Of a DNA stretch of 64,000 bases, positions 10,531 through 23,000 are shown one piece after another. The DNA lies in contig JAXBDG010000004.1 of assembly GCA_036320915.1 (NCBI GenBank), forward strand, positions 2,480,001 to 2,544,000. Reading direction: 5' to 3'. The position numbers and the translations under genes were made by a program. A model generated the notes under the pieces. The model saw only the letters and a program-made list of their open reading frames with translations, was not told where the DNA came from and did no database searches. Every line of letters begins with the position of its first letter. The stretch's first letter is position 1. The stretch comes from Linnemannia elongata. Its lineage: Eukaryota; Mortierellomycota; Mortierellomycetes; Mortierellales; Mortierellaceae.

Positions 10531-12706
10531 CTAATGGGCATAGGGTATCATGGAATGCGGCAAGGTCTCGGGCAAGACCCCCTCGCCACCTCCATTCTCA
10601 ATCGCCCGGATCAAATGCATAGCGACCGCAAACTCATTCTCGTCCAAATACCCATTTGAGTCCCAATCCGCAAGCGTCCACACCTTCGCCAACACCTCCA
10701 TTGACAGTCCCGTGCTCATCAGATACGGCTTTGCAGTCGACCCATTGATTCGCCCCTCGACTGGGTGTAACGACATGAACACTGGCATCGAACTCGCCTT
10801 GTCGACAGACGAAAAGTGCCAGTAGCTTGGTGGGATCTCACCGCCTGGACTTAGCTGCGATGAGGACTCTGGAATGAGGAAGGGGTTCTTTTGGGCTTGT
10901 TCCAGTAGAGGGTTTCCTTGAGGAAATCGGCGCATTAGTTTGGGCAGATCGATGGATAAGGCCTCTTCGACAATGGACATGATGGGTTCTTTGACCTTGG
11001 AGAACGACTCGAACTTGTAAGCCCTCAACGACTGGCGGAACTTTTCGACGTTTGGGAAATCGCCCTCGGGAACTCCATGGACCTGTTGAACCCTCAAAAA
11101 CTCCTTGTCCAGATCCCGGATCAGTTCCTGTTGTCGTGAAGCCTTTCCAAAGACTGTTGGCATTTCCTTCTTGAGGTGTCCGATAATGTACGCGTGGACC
11201 TTGGCCAACCGGGCACGCTTGACAATCTCGTTGACTTTTCGAATCGCAGCATTACGAGGAAGATCCCTCAGGTCCTTGATCAGATCTTCCTGCTCGGCAT
11301 CCAATAACGACCGACAGTCCTCAAACGCATTCGGCGGTCTATTGACCCAAAACGACCCCAAATAGACCCTCATCACCTCGGGCGTCTGAATAACCTTTCC
11401 CAACGACCACATCAACGCCCCATAAACCCTCATCAACTGCTGCTGGTTCACCATATCCGACTTGTTCAGAATCACCCGCACCTTCTCCTCATGGCCCTTG
11501 AGCGCATAAATTGAGCTCTTGAACTCATCCGAGATATCCAACTTGTGCGAATCGAAAAACAACAGGATGAGATCCGCTCTCTCTGCAAACCATTCAATTG
11601 TCTTTGTGAAATCGTATCCACGCTCGACCCGTTGTTTGTTTCCGGCCAATATCCCGGGCGTGTCGATTAGGGTCATGTTTTCAAGGAGTGGAGAGGGGCA
11701 TTGCGCGACTTGGAACCGAGTGAGGAAGGCTTGGCCGAATTTGTTGAGGCCCCGGAAGGGCATGTCGGCTGTTACTGCTGCGGCGTTTCCGGGGATCACG
11801 CGAGATTCTACTCCGTTCATCACCGCCACAAACTTGTCCGTCTATTTGGTTATGTATGTTCATGGGGAGGTGAAAGTGAGTTAAAGGGATATATGAGAAT
11901 GTATCCAATTGGAGATCCAGTTCAGAAGATGCAACGTACTGTGGGCTCGACGCCGATGTGAGATCCTGGGTAGTCGCATTCCGTGAGGTGTTTGATAAAC
12001 GTCGTCTTGCCCTTTTTCGCCACACCATTCCATACATCAAACACCAAGAAAAAGACACGTTAGCGAATGGTCTCTCATACAGTGCACGCTCCTATTATGT
12101 ACTTCAACCAATAACAACAACATTAAACAAAGGAGACAAAACTGGACATACGGTGCTGTATTGCCCCAGAAGGAGAACCATAGGCTTGGCCTCGATATCA
12201 CTATCCGACAACGGCGCAGAATGGAACCCCTCAAAATTATATGTCGTTTCCAAAGGCCGGATCTTTCTCCTATATGTATCCTTCAACTCATCCATCAAGG
12301 GCCGGTAATCATCGTGGATGAGGTTCGTGAACGAACCCCCGCCTCCGATCCCGCTGAACGACGACCGTGTCGCTACTGGTGACAGATGCCCTCTATCTCT
12401 GTCTCTTCCTGGACCTCCTCCTATGCCGCTGCCTCTAGAAAACTTGTTCTTCTTGTGCTTCTGATAACTGGCAGATTTGGCAGATTTGGTCGACATCATT
12501 GAGGGGACCGGGGACTTGTTGTTGTGGGTGTTATAGTAGAGGTCCTCGTTGTGTTGGTTGTGGCCTTTAGTGTAGCCATAATCGTCGAGGGGTCCACTGG
12601 CGGCGACCATGCCTCCTGTGGGGGTGTTGGGTCCTGATTTGAATGCGCCTATTCCTCCAGTCCTGATTGACTCTGTCTTGCGCTTCATGTCCTGCGCGAA
12701 TCCCAT
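10531..12706 (-). CDS. EHD-family (Eps15-homology domain) dynamin-like ATPase
   Basis: Three exons on the minus strand: 12706-12152, 12011-11940, 11841-10531; 645 residues. Both introns are GT-AG and phase 0. N-terminal ~130 residues are Gly/Ser/Asn-rich and extra compared with the ~530-residue family. Then come the EHD N-terminal helix, the P-loop GQYSTGKTT (181-189), DTPG and NKSD nucleotide motifs, the dynamin-type helical part, and a C-terminal EH domain (about 550-640) with a calcium-binding EF-hand loop DWDSNGYLDENEF. EHD proteins bind membranes, oligomerise as ATP-dependent rings and act in endosomal recycling. The EH domain binds NPF-motif partners. The second exon is only 72 bases, and the first intron cuts the P-loop between Thr and Gly. 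Confidence 0.93.
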
Positions 12707-13900
12707 GTTTTTTTTTGTGTTGTTGAAGAGGTGAAGGAGGGTATAAATGGGGTAGGTTAGGATGATGGTATGTCAGGTACAAATGGGTGGAGAGCAGAGT
12801 GAGATGAGGAAGGGTCAGTGCTGGTGTCGTAACGTTGGTCGTAAAAAGTTGGTCGCTTGGAGAGGGTGAGCAAGAGTAATTTATGCCGAAAGAAAAGGGT
12901 AGAATAAGGGTCGAAGGAGAGAGAGGGATGGAGGATATATGTTGGGTATAAAGATGTATGTGCGAGATGAAAGACTGAGAAGAGGGAAAAAGAGGTGAAA
13001 AAGAAAAGAAGTGGATGTGCTTTTGGGGTAGCCTGCTTGGAGACTTGTGCATATATGTCTATGCCACGGGCACACAGATGCACATTCCAAAGGGTCCCAG
13101 CTGAAGATTTTCACCAACAGCGTAGCAACCTTCATCTCTCACTCTTGTCGTTGTGGACACCTATGGCTATTGGTCGATCAAAGACGGCGATCGTTCTTCT
13201 CCGCATTTCTCGTCTGCGTCAATGACGCTCTCATATTAATACTGAGGCTCATGGCCGTTGAAACTTCAAATTATTTGATATACATGGTGCAGTTTGGTCA
13301 CCCTTCTCTCTTTCTCTCTCTCTCTCGCTCTCTATCACATCCCACCCGTTCTTCCTCCACTTGCTCTATCACAAAGAGTGACCACGCACAGATGACCTCA
13401 GCGTGGACTTTCTACTAGTAATAGTCCAAATTACATCCACAGAACGTGTCAGTGATGCCACTCTGCACCAGGTTTACCTTCGATTGAAAAGAAAGAAAAG
13501 AACAAAGATATCATGTTCCACTTCGCCCTGATACAGTAAAAATCGCCGCCATGGCCACTATACAAACGTGCGATCTGTATCTGTTCTGTTTGTGGCCGTT
13601 GTGATAATTACCTGCTCTTTTACTTCTCTTCTTTTTACTTTCTTAATGAACGAGAATAGAGGCGAGCAGTAGACAATATACGCCATCCCTCCTCACACCT
13701 CTCCCCGCTTTCCCTCTCCCTTTCCCTCTCCGTGGATCATCATTATCGTCGCCATCCCTTCACTCTTCACCCACTAGATACCCCACCCATATACTTTCTA
13801 TCATCACTTCACTATCTTGCAAGCCCCCTATTTCCCCTACTTACCCTCTTCAGCAAACACGCTCACTCACACAACACACACACACACACGTCAATCCAAC
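12707..13900. promoter_or_regulatory. Divergent 1.2 kb region between the EHD and alpha/beta hydrolase genes
   Basis: Holds the leaders and promoters of both divergent genes. The minus-strand side (12707-13080) is pyrimidine-rich when read from the EHD gene. The plus side has CT runs at 13311-13330 and 13690-13735, followed by a CA run at 13873-13890 directly before the hydrolase ATG. No other gene seen. Confidence 0.5.
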
Positions 13901-16814
13901 ATGCCATTCACACAACCAACAGGAGTATCACTCTCAGGCTCCCGCGGAACTCTCACCGCCTCCAGGACAACAAGCAACATAGCCCCTTCGCTCATCTCCA
14001 ACACCAGTGCAGCCAGCCTACCAACACGCAAAAAATTCGAGCCCGAAAAGCTATGCCAGGTCCGGAACCAGTGGGTTCGCAGTGCAGGCGACACAATCCA
14101 TATCTTCACCAAGACCTGGCAGCCCCTCAACACACCCATTCTCTCCGTCGTCGTGTACGTTCTTTGAAGTTACTCAAAGGGCGAAAGTTTTGCATTTTTT
14201 TTGTCATAATGGGAAGAACAAGGTCTAACCACTTGATTCATGCCGAATTTTTTTTCTCGTAGGTTTGTGCATGATATTATGGAGCATTGTGAGAGGTACC
14301 ATCCGCTGTTTGTCCAATTCGCCGCGAGGGGGATAGAAGTTCAAGCATTTGACTTACCCGGGTTTGGTGAGACAGGAGCCCGTGAAGATGCCCACGGGAT
14401 CACTGGCGGGTAACGTTTTTTTTTTCTCTTATTCATATAGTTCAAATTAGTCCAAGACATTTCGCTTTTTCATCTTTATTTTTTCTCCGCTGTGGTCAGA
14501 TTCGCGATCTGACCCTTTTTTTCATTCCAATCACAAACAAACAAACAAAATAGGTACGACGTCCTCCTAAAAGAAGTCGACAGCGCAATAGACCGCGCCC
14601 AAGACACCCACCCAACCCTCCCAATCTTCTTAATGGGCCACGGCATGGGCGGCGCCCTCGTCCTTAACTACGTCTGCGGTCTTGGACAACGTACGCCACT
14701 CCTTGCGGGCATCATCTCCTCCTCCCCATATCTCCAACCAACTATACGAGGAGCCGGAATGAGGTTTCCGAGTACTTATAATCGATTAGGGAAATGGTAC
14801 CCGAATGTTGGGGTCAGGTTTAGGGTACAGCCGGAGGAGTTGACGAGGGATTTGGGTGAGATGGAGAGGGTTCTGGGGGATGGACTTATTCGTGATACTG
14901 TCTCCCTTCAATGCCGTAGGTGATCCCTTTATATCAATATTCTTTTGTCTTTTTTCATTCATGTTTGTCTGTTCGTCGATTATGAGGGCAATTGGAACTA
15001 ATACCTCATTTTCTTGACTGTGACATAGTGGGGGATATGATATATCAGGGACAAAAAGTCCTCAAGAAGCGTTGGAAAAAGTTCCCAACTCCTTTACCAC
15101 TCCTCCTCCTTCATGGGACAGACGACCCTATCTGCTCCTACCAGGCAACGCATACCCTCTCCTCTCAGCTCCTCAAACTTCAGCCGTTGAACTTTATCTT
15201 CAAATCCTGGAGGGGCAACATGCATGATCGTAAGGGGTTTTCCTCACTCTTTTTTTTTTTTTTTTTTTGTCAAAATTATTTTAATGGAACTGCGTTTCTC
15301 GTTGCACAAACAAATTAACACCCCACTTCACATCACCTGCATATCATGTAGCACATTGGGATTTGGATGCAAACGCAGTGCGATCTGAGTACACGACATG
15401 GATCCGGAACAACTGTAGACATTTCGATAAACTGCCTCTAGAACCTGGTATGGTCCACTGGGACTCTATCCGCTCCTCACGTTCCACCACTACTTCTTCC
15501 CGCTCTATTCGACACTCCACCTCCCACCACTCCTCCTCCTCGGATGATCCTTCCAACAAGGACGGGAAGAAGGACAAAAAGGCGGATAAGAAGCGAGAAA
15601 AACAGGAAAAGGAGGACCGAAAGAAGCAAGAAAAACTTGACAAGGCCGAAAAGAAGAAACAACAGAAACTTGCCGGTAAACAGGGCGCGGGATCCTTGGT
15701 TCCAGGAGCTGGACAGGACAGCACACAAATCGGAGGTGAGGCGCCTCGGGCGCAAAAGGTAGTGTCAAACCCGGCGAATGCGGAACCGGAGGCGATTCAG
15801 GATCTGGAGGGGTTACGTCGGCAGCAGGAGATGAGTAAACAAAAGGCGATCGAAAAGAGGCGCGAGTATAACCTCGAGCCTCCTCTCCCCCCTGCCTCCG
15901 AAGATGCTCCAGCAGTTGCTGGGCCTGTGTTAGACGAGCAGCAGCAGAAACAAGCGGGACAATTACCGCCAGAATCACCTGTACCACCATTAGGAGACCA
16001 ACAACAACGGCAACACCCACAGGGAGTGATCCCAACTGTCATCACAGAACTATGCTCCCCCACAACTTTGATATTACCACAACAAATACCTTTGCCCAAC
16101 AGCAGTCAATCTTCATTGTCAAGTCAACATGACCCAGCAGGTTTACCAACCACCATCTCCCATCCAGTCGTTAAGGAGCAAACCGAGATGGAGAAATCCC
16201 TCGAGGCCATCGCACAAACCCTCTCCCGACACAATAGTCTTAACCACCTCCCTACCGCCACCACCTCTATCACTGTCGGTATTTCTGGATCTGTTTCTAT
16301 GCCCGCCCTTGGCGAGGCGGCAGTCATGTCCGGGGTGGAACCTGCGGTCGACGCGACTTATACTTCTGTCGTTGCCGTGGATGCACAGGATGCACCAACC
16401 GCCGTGACGTCTCCCTCACCACTTTTGGAAGAGTTTCACATTTCTACTGTTCATCAGCGTCCTAGCGCCACCATTACCAACACTGAGAACAATGCTGAAA
16501 CAACGGCGACAATGCAAGCGGAGGAAATCATTCCTCAGGAACAAGAACAGGAACAGGAACAGGAACAAGGACGGGAAGATACCAACACACTCAATCCTAT
16601 CGTCCATGTCGACGACTCCTCGCCTGAAGTACCTTCCTCCTCACCCTCCATCCAAGAGGAAACACCAGAACAAGTAGCCCCAGCAGAATCGCCAATTTCA
16701 CCTAAACTTTCAACTTCTCTCCCTGGACAATTCTTCACCTCCACCGCCACAGCCGCCTCTACCATCGAAGAAGCTCCCACCGACTCCAAGATCGTCGACG
16801 ACATCATTGCTTAA
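13901..16814 (+). CDS. Alpha/beta hydrolase (monoacylglycerol-lipase-like) with long charged tail; nucleophile Ser replaced
   Basis: Five exons: 13901-14154, 14263-14409, 14554-14915, 15029-15229, 15352-16814; all GT-AG, 808 residues. Residues ~45-350 form the hydrolase fold: VVFVHDIMEHCERY after strand 3, the FDLPGFGETG loop, the elbow LMGHGMGGALVLNY, LLLLHGTDDP with the expected acid, and MHDPHWDLD with the expected His. The elbow normally reads GHSMGG; here the nucleophile position (residue 164, bases 14642-14644) is GGC, Gly. If correct, the protein cannot work by the usual Ser mechanism. Residues ~390-430 are a Lys/Glu/Asp-rich stretch, followed by ~380 disordered Ser/Thr/Pro/Gln-rich residues including a Gln-Glu repeat. 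The tail is far longer than in monoacylglycerol lipases. Probable cytosolic or membrane-associated; function uncertain. Confidence 0.85.
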
Positions 16815-17089
16815 AAAAAAGAAGGGCTTCCTTACCACCGCCAAGTATATCATATCGCATGCTACTCCTTATCTCTCATTAAACAAGGCACACAAGAATC
16901 GTTATGGATAAAATAATGTTTTTGTTGGTTATTATTTTTTTGCTAATTGTTCTAATGAGGCTATGCTAAATTTTTGTTGTTGGTGTCATTATATTGTACT
17001 GTAATATGCAAATGTCAAGTTATTTGCGCTCTACCGCCCTTGCGCCTAACTCCGCACTCCTGTTCTCCTCCTCTTCCTTCCGTCCTCAT
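16815..17089. terminator. Convergent 3' flanks of the hydrolase and Spt23/Mga2-like genes
   Basis: A/T-rich 275-base interval between two converging stop codons; must contain both polyadenylation regions. Several AATAA-like words occur (for example around 16907-16915) but no single site can be assigned. Confidence 0.4.
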
Positions 17090-20000
17090 TTAACTACGAC
17101 CACGAGAATAACTCTGGAACATAATAGGCTTGGTCTCGCTCCGTGCAACAACCTCCCCACTAACTGGATGAACAATCTCAAACTTGAAGACGAACCCGGG
17201 GTCCTGAAGATCCGCCATCGACAACGACGACGACTTCTTCACATTCACCTGCTGCTCTCCCGTCGAAGAGGACTCGGAAGGTGTAGAGGGAGTGGAGGTA
17301 GCCGGGGTAGTGGCAGGGGAGGAGGCTGCAGCAGCTGCAGCAGTTTCCTGCTGTTGACGGCGCAATTTGAGCTCGGCAGTACGACGAGCCTTCTCGCGCT
17401 GGATGAGGTGGTGCAGGCTCGAGCAGTTGACTCTTGCCTTGACCTCACACACTCCGTCCCTCATTTCTACAACTCCTGCACTGCTGGCCGCTGCTTGCGC
17501 TGTCGCTGTTGCTGTGGCAGTGTTGGCGTTCGTGCTGGTGGTGGTGGTAGTGGAGTTGGAGGAAGCGCCGGGGATACTGAACTGGAGGACGGGGTAGACC
17601 GAAGGGTCTGTCTGGGACCGTCTGGAAGGTGACAACTTCTTGTGTTCGTGCAAGAACTTGGAGCATGCCTGGCACGATCCGATCAGAGGGATCCCGTCTC
17701 CATAGTGCTCTTCTTCTCCCTCCATATGCTCATGCTCCTGAACCTGCTCAGACGTAGTAGTAGTAGTAGTAGTAGCAGTCGAAGTCGAAAGCGGCACCGA
17801 GGTCTTGCCGAGCTCAACAGACGCCCTCAGGATATACGTCATCTCCGTCAAGATAGGAGCTGGTCGCCCACTCACCCGCTTAATCATCTCATGTGGGAAC
17901 CTCAACCCCATAAACCCCTTCGGCATCGGCACACGAGGATCCGTCGACTTTAACCGGATCTCGATTCCAAAAGAATCCCCCGTGCGGAACAACTCCAGCG
18001 CCGGCATCGAGCTCATCATATTCACCGCCACCGACTGCTGCCTTGCTGCTGCTGCGGATGAAGAAGTCTTAGAAGGAGTCAACTTCTTGAGCGCAACCTC
18101 CATCTGGACACCTTGCGATGGGAGGGTAGTCAAATGCAATCGATTCAACTGCTCCTCGACCTCGGGATAGATTCCAGAATGGTAGCCAGATTCTGGGTTA
18201 ACGTTACGGAACACCTCCGCTCCATGACCGCCATAGAAGTCAGCTCCCTGGATGACCTTGGTGTTGATCGTCACCGACCCATCCTGCTCGGCCGAGCGCA
18301 GAGGTGGCAAGTCCTGTTCATCCAATGGAGGCATGACCGGCGTTGAGCGGACGCCTTGAATAGCTGTCGCCAGGTCGGATAATGGCTCCTGCTTAATCTT
18401 CTTGTTGTCTCCTTCAAAAGATTTGCTGATGCTGGAGATGGTCGGCTCAGGCAATGGTTCTACCTTAACTGCAACGACCGCACTAGCAGAAGCAAAAGGA
18501 GTAACAACCTCGACAGAACTCTCCGAGCTTGTCTCTGTCCACTCCTCCTCGTCTTCTTCCTCTGCCATCTCGGAATCCAGTATAGACGATGGGGTCTCGA
18601 CGGCGTAGAGACGAGGCGATCCCGAGAAGCGTGTACAACTAACCGACAAGTAGTTGTACATGGATTGTGTGGGTTCCACGGTCCGGGGCAATCTTGAGTA
18701 GAACTCTTGTGGTGTGCTCGCTCCCGAACTCGTTGCTCCCGCTATTGTATATTTTTCAATATACAGAATAATTAATATGTGGATAATTAAGCGCACAGTC
18801 CATATTAATTATGCAGCCTCGGAGAATATGAAAATGTGAAAAAAAAAACAAAAGGGCCAAACAACGAAAGGAACGTACCGATAATGAGAATGCGGGCAAT
18901 GGCCTCGTTGTTCTTGAGGACGGCATACATAAGAGGAGTCATCGACCAGGCATCCTGTGCCTCAAGATCACAACCCTCCTCAATAAGTCTAACTGCGAGG
19001 TAGTTAAGTCCCAACAAGATTGCCAAATGCAACATGTTGGTTCCATCATCCAGCTGCACAGAGATGTCCATTCCGCGGGGGACATTGTCGAGAGTGTTCA
19101 AGATACTCTCCTCGATTTGCGCCAGCGTCATCAGCGGCACATCCTCATCCACTTCCTCCATTTCAGAAGTCATCACAGCCTCTCTAACACCATCCGACAA
19201 TCCACCCTCGGTACTATCCATCATCAGGACACTTCCAGACCGGGGGGAAGTCGCCAAACCAGGAATTTCCCTCAAGATATCCACCGCGTTGCCTTTCTGT
19301 CCTGTCGCCCTGGTGTGCATATACTCTAACGCACGATGCGCCAACCTCAGCTGCAACTGCAAGATCAACAATTCGGTCTCACTGTCATCCGTGTACGTGA
19401 ACGAACCCAGATCCGAAAAGCTGTTGCCCAGATGATCATAGATTGCAATCGCGACCGTGCCGGGGAGGGGACTCTCGGGCGCCTTGCAGACCATCAGGTT
19501 ACCCGTCTCGACAATAATATCCCGAGCTGGGAAACATCCGAAATAAGGTACCATCCCTTCCCGGAACGCCAGTCCGCGTAATACCACATCGGTCGTCTTG
19601 CGAATAGGTCCATGGTCCGGCCGGACTTCAATGATCCTTGGGTGGGGTAGTTGTTGCATGGGGTCCGAAAGTCCATGAGTGTTGGCAGGGTTGGTCAATG
19701 TTGTCGGTGTATGGGCAGAGTTGTCGTTTCCGTTTGAGAGAGCTGATGAAGTCGATAGGAAGGAAACACCCTGGTTGTCAAGACTATGTGACCGAGCATT
19801 AAGATCGTTCTGGTGATGATGGTGGTGGTGCTCTTGCTGGTGTTGTTGTTGGTGTTGTGAATGGTGCGGGTGATGAGGATGATGCGAATAATCATTCAAC
19901 TGCGAAAGAGGATCCGACAAGAACGACATGCCAGACGAGAATCCAGAATCATGACCGGACGACGACATGGGACCACCAGTACTATCCTGTAAATAACCCG

Positions 20001-23000
20001 AAGATGACGACGATTCACCACCAGCCATACCGGCACTACTTCCTTGAGGAGGCATCGTGATGGTCGGTACACTCTTGTGGCGTTTAATCGTCTTGGTCTT
20101 GGGTGTTGGGATCCCCTTTGGAGTCTTGATAGGCCGCTGCTGTGGGTAAACACGTTTAGCCTTGTGGTGACCAGAGCACATGATCGGTTGAGTAAAGCAG
20201 CTCGAGACAGTATCGCCCTCATCCTCCGGTGCTTCGGAGGCTCTTGGAGAGTTGTTGTCGGATGTTACAGTGGTGGAGGCGATGAGAGGCATACTGCTGG
20301 TGGACTTGAGTCGGAACTCGAAAATGTACCGGTCCTTGTTGCCGCGTTCGCCGTGGTCAGTCGAGGAGCAGAGGACTTTGGCGAGCATGGTGATCGATCC
20401 TGAGGTTGTGTCGACATGAGCATATGAGGCGGGGTCGGTTGCGGACGGTGACAGTGGGTCCAATAATACCAGAATCGGCGACGATGGTCCGTACTATTAG
20501 GTAGATGAGTGATGGTGTAGAATGAGGTGAGTATCAGTGATCGTAGGGGGGCGAGAAGAAAGGATGAAATGGAGGATGAAAGAAAGAATGGAGAATTGGG
20601 AGCTGTGATATAAGCAAAGACAAGGGAGAGGACGAAAATGACTAAAATGCGGAAAATAGGCAGTACACAAAGGGAAGGAGAAGGAAAAGGGGGGAGACAA
20701 AGGAAGATGAACAAGATGGTGGTGTTCGATGCAATCGCGATACTCCAAACAAAAACTTGGAGGAGTTATGGAGTTGGTCGCGTTTAAAGGGGCGGGTGCT
20801 TTGTTTTTTTGTTTTTTTGGGCTCGAAAAAACAAAAATAATACGAAGATGGGACGTTGACGATGTTGTGAATGGATGTGATATGTTGCAAAGGTGAAAGA
20901 AGGTTGAGGAGTAGCATGGAAGTGAAGACGACCTTTAACGGTGTGTGTGTGTAAGAGAGAGTGTGTGTATATGTCTGTTTGTGTGTTTGTGTGTGTGTAT
21001 GTGTGACAGGAAGATGAGGATGTGATAGGTCGAAGCCGAATGGAAAAACAAAGGAGCGCGATCGGGCAAAGTAAAACAAAATGGCGAAGGTCGAGGGTCA
21101 TAAATGCGATTGGAGAATAGAGCGACAAATCTGACAAATGAACAAATCGCTTAAGGGCAAGTATGGGGAATGAGTGTGCTGGGAGAACGGAATGAGGGCG
21201 AGAACTTTATGAAGGTGACAGAGAGAAACAGAGAGAGGGTTATGGGAATTAGTTACCTTGTGGCAGCATTTAGCACAGGCACCTTTGCGGGTCTGCCCGC
21301 TCTTGGCCAAATGGACCGCAATCTCGAGTGTCAATGGCTCCGGCTCTGAACGCGCCTCGCCCGCAGTATTAATCGCCTCACGACGACCCACACGCAAGGC
21401 TGGGAACCTGGAGGGGAGAGTGGCGCTGTTGTTCTTGGAGAGGTGGATCTTGATCAGGAACTGTTGCCCTGTCCGAACTTCCTCGACCATGGGTGCTGGG
21501 ATGATGGTCCCTGTGGCCGAGAGTTCCTCGAGCTGGTCCTTCTTTTGGATGATCCTTGCCTCGAGTGAGTATGCTACCATGTCGCTCTGTTTGTGTATGA
21601 GGGGAGGGTATTAACGATTAGAAAGGAGAAAGTGGCGATGCAATTGGGTAATAGTTGGGTGGGAGGATGGTTCCAGGAGATCGGAATAGGTTGAACAAAA
21701 AGTGAAAAGGAGAGTGTTGTGTATGTGTGGATGTATGTATTTGAAAAAATAGAGCCGAGGAAGGTGAAGGAGGGGAATGGGAGTCGTTGAAGAGGGAGTG
21801 TGAGAATGTGTGATGTGAAATAGTGGACACTCGATGGTATGTGTATGAAGAGAGGAATCGTGAGAGCAGAATTGAAGGGGTAAAGGGAAGACTGATAATG
21901 AGGAGAGGAGAGGTAGGGATGGGATAGGGATTGTCGTCAAGGGAAGTAGGGAAGAAGGGAAGAAGAGAGAGAGAAAGAGAGAAGGGGGGAACAGGCAGCC
22001 ATCATAAGAGGCGATTGACGGTGGGATCGCCTTTCTTGCTCTTCTGCATCATTCCAGAGAAAGGCCACAATAACGAAGAAAGCAAAAATCCGCCCGAAAG
22101 CCTCCATGCGATAACTGCACTCAACTTTTGATGAAAAAGCCAAAGCGCGCAATTGCAACAGAAAAAAAAAAGAAAAATATTCCGCCCAGAACCTCATATG
22201 CCGTGACCTGGGCTGGGCGTGCAACACATAACCAACCGCACTTGAAAATGAGCGACTGTGTATTTATATAATTGAACGCAAACAATCGCAGAATCGCAAA
22301 AAAGGAAAAAGAAAAAGGAGAGAGAAGTGGGGTGAGGGTTTGTGAAGGAGAAGGAACACGATGGAAGGTAGAGAGCCGCATGCAGACGACATGAAGGACT
22401 GTTCGCACAAACAACAGAAACAGCAAAGCTTCATACAACTTGTATGTACTTTATGCAAGGGAATTAACAACAATATGACGACAAACACTCAGTTTCCCCT
22501 GTCAGATACCCATGAGAAAATAAAGGCCCTGCTTGTATCTTAAATGGTTTCGAAAAAAAAACACAAAGTGATCACTTACATCGTCAAACATGCTCATAGT
22601 GCTGGCAGGTCGGATCGTGTTCATCTCGCTCCCTGCGCTCGAGTGTGACAGACGACGAATGATTTCATCCGCTAGTTGTCGAGATACAGTTATGGCATGA
22701 GAAAAAAATAAAAGAGGTGGCGGTATTAGTCTCATGTGCCATTGTGGAGTATTAAAAGTCCATGGCCATACCATTGCAAAATACCCATGCCCAATACATG
22801 GTTCAATTGCGTCCGCATAACTTGATATTACGATACAAGTTGGACACACTGATGACCTGTCTTGTTCCTTTCTCGCTCCTCCTTCTCTTTCTAATCCTCT
22901 CATCTGGCTTTATTCCCTTTCCCTTTCCCGATTGTACTCTTATCCCCTTTTACCTTTTCCGACTGTGTCACTCTTATTCATCCACTCGTGGCCATGGTCA

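Noticed and set aside
17090..18741. Last exon of the Spt23/Mga2-like gene as an independent gene
   Set aside because: No good start context, its first codons complete an ankyrin repeat and the splice phase fits; kept as the main uncertainty of that model.
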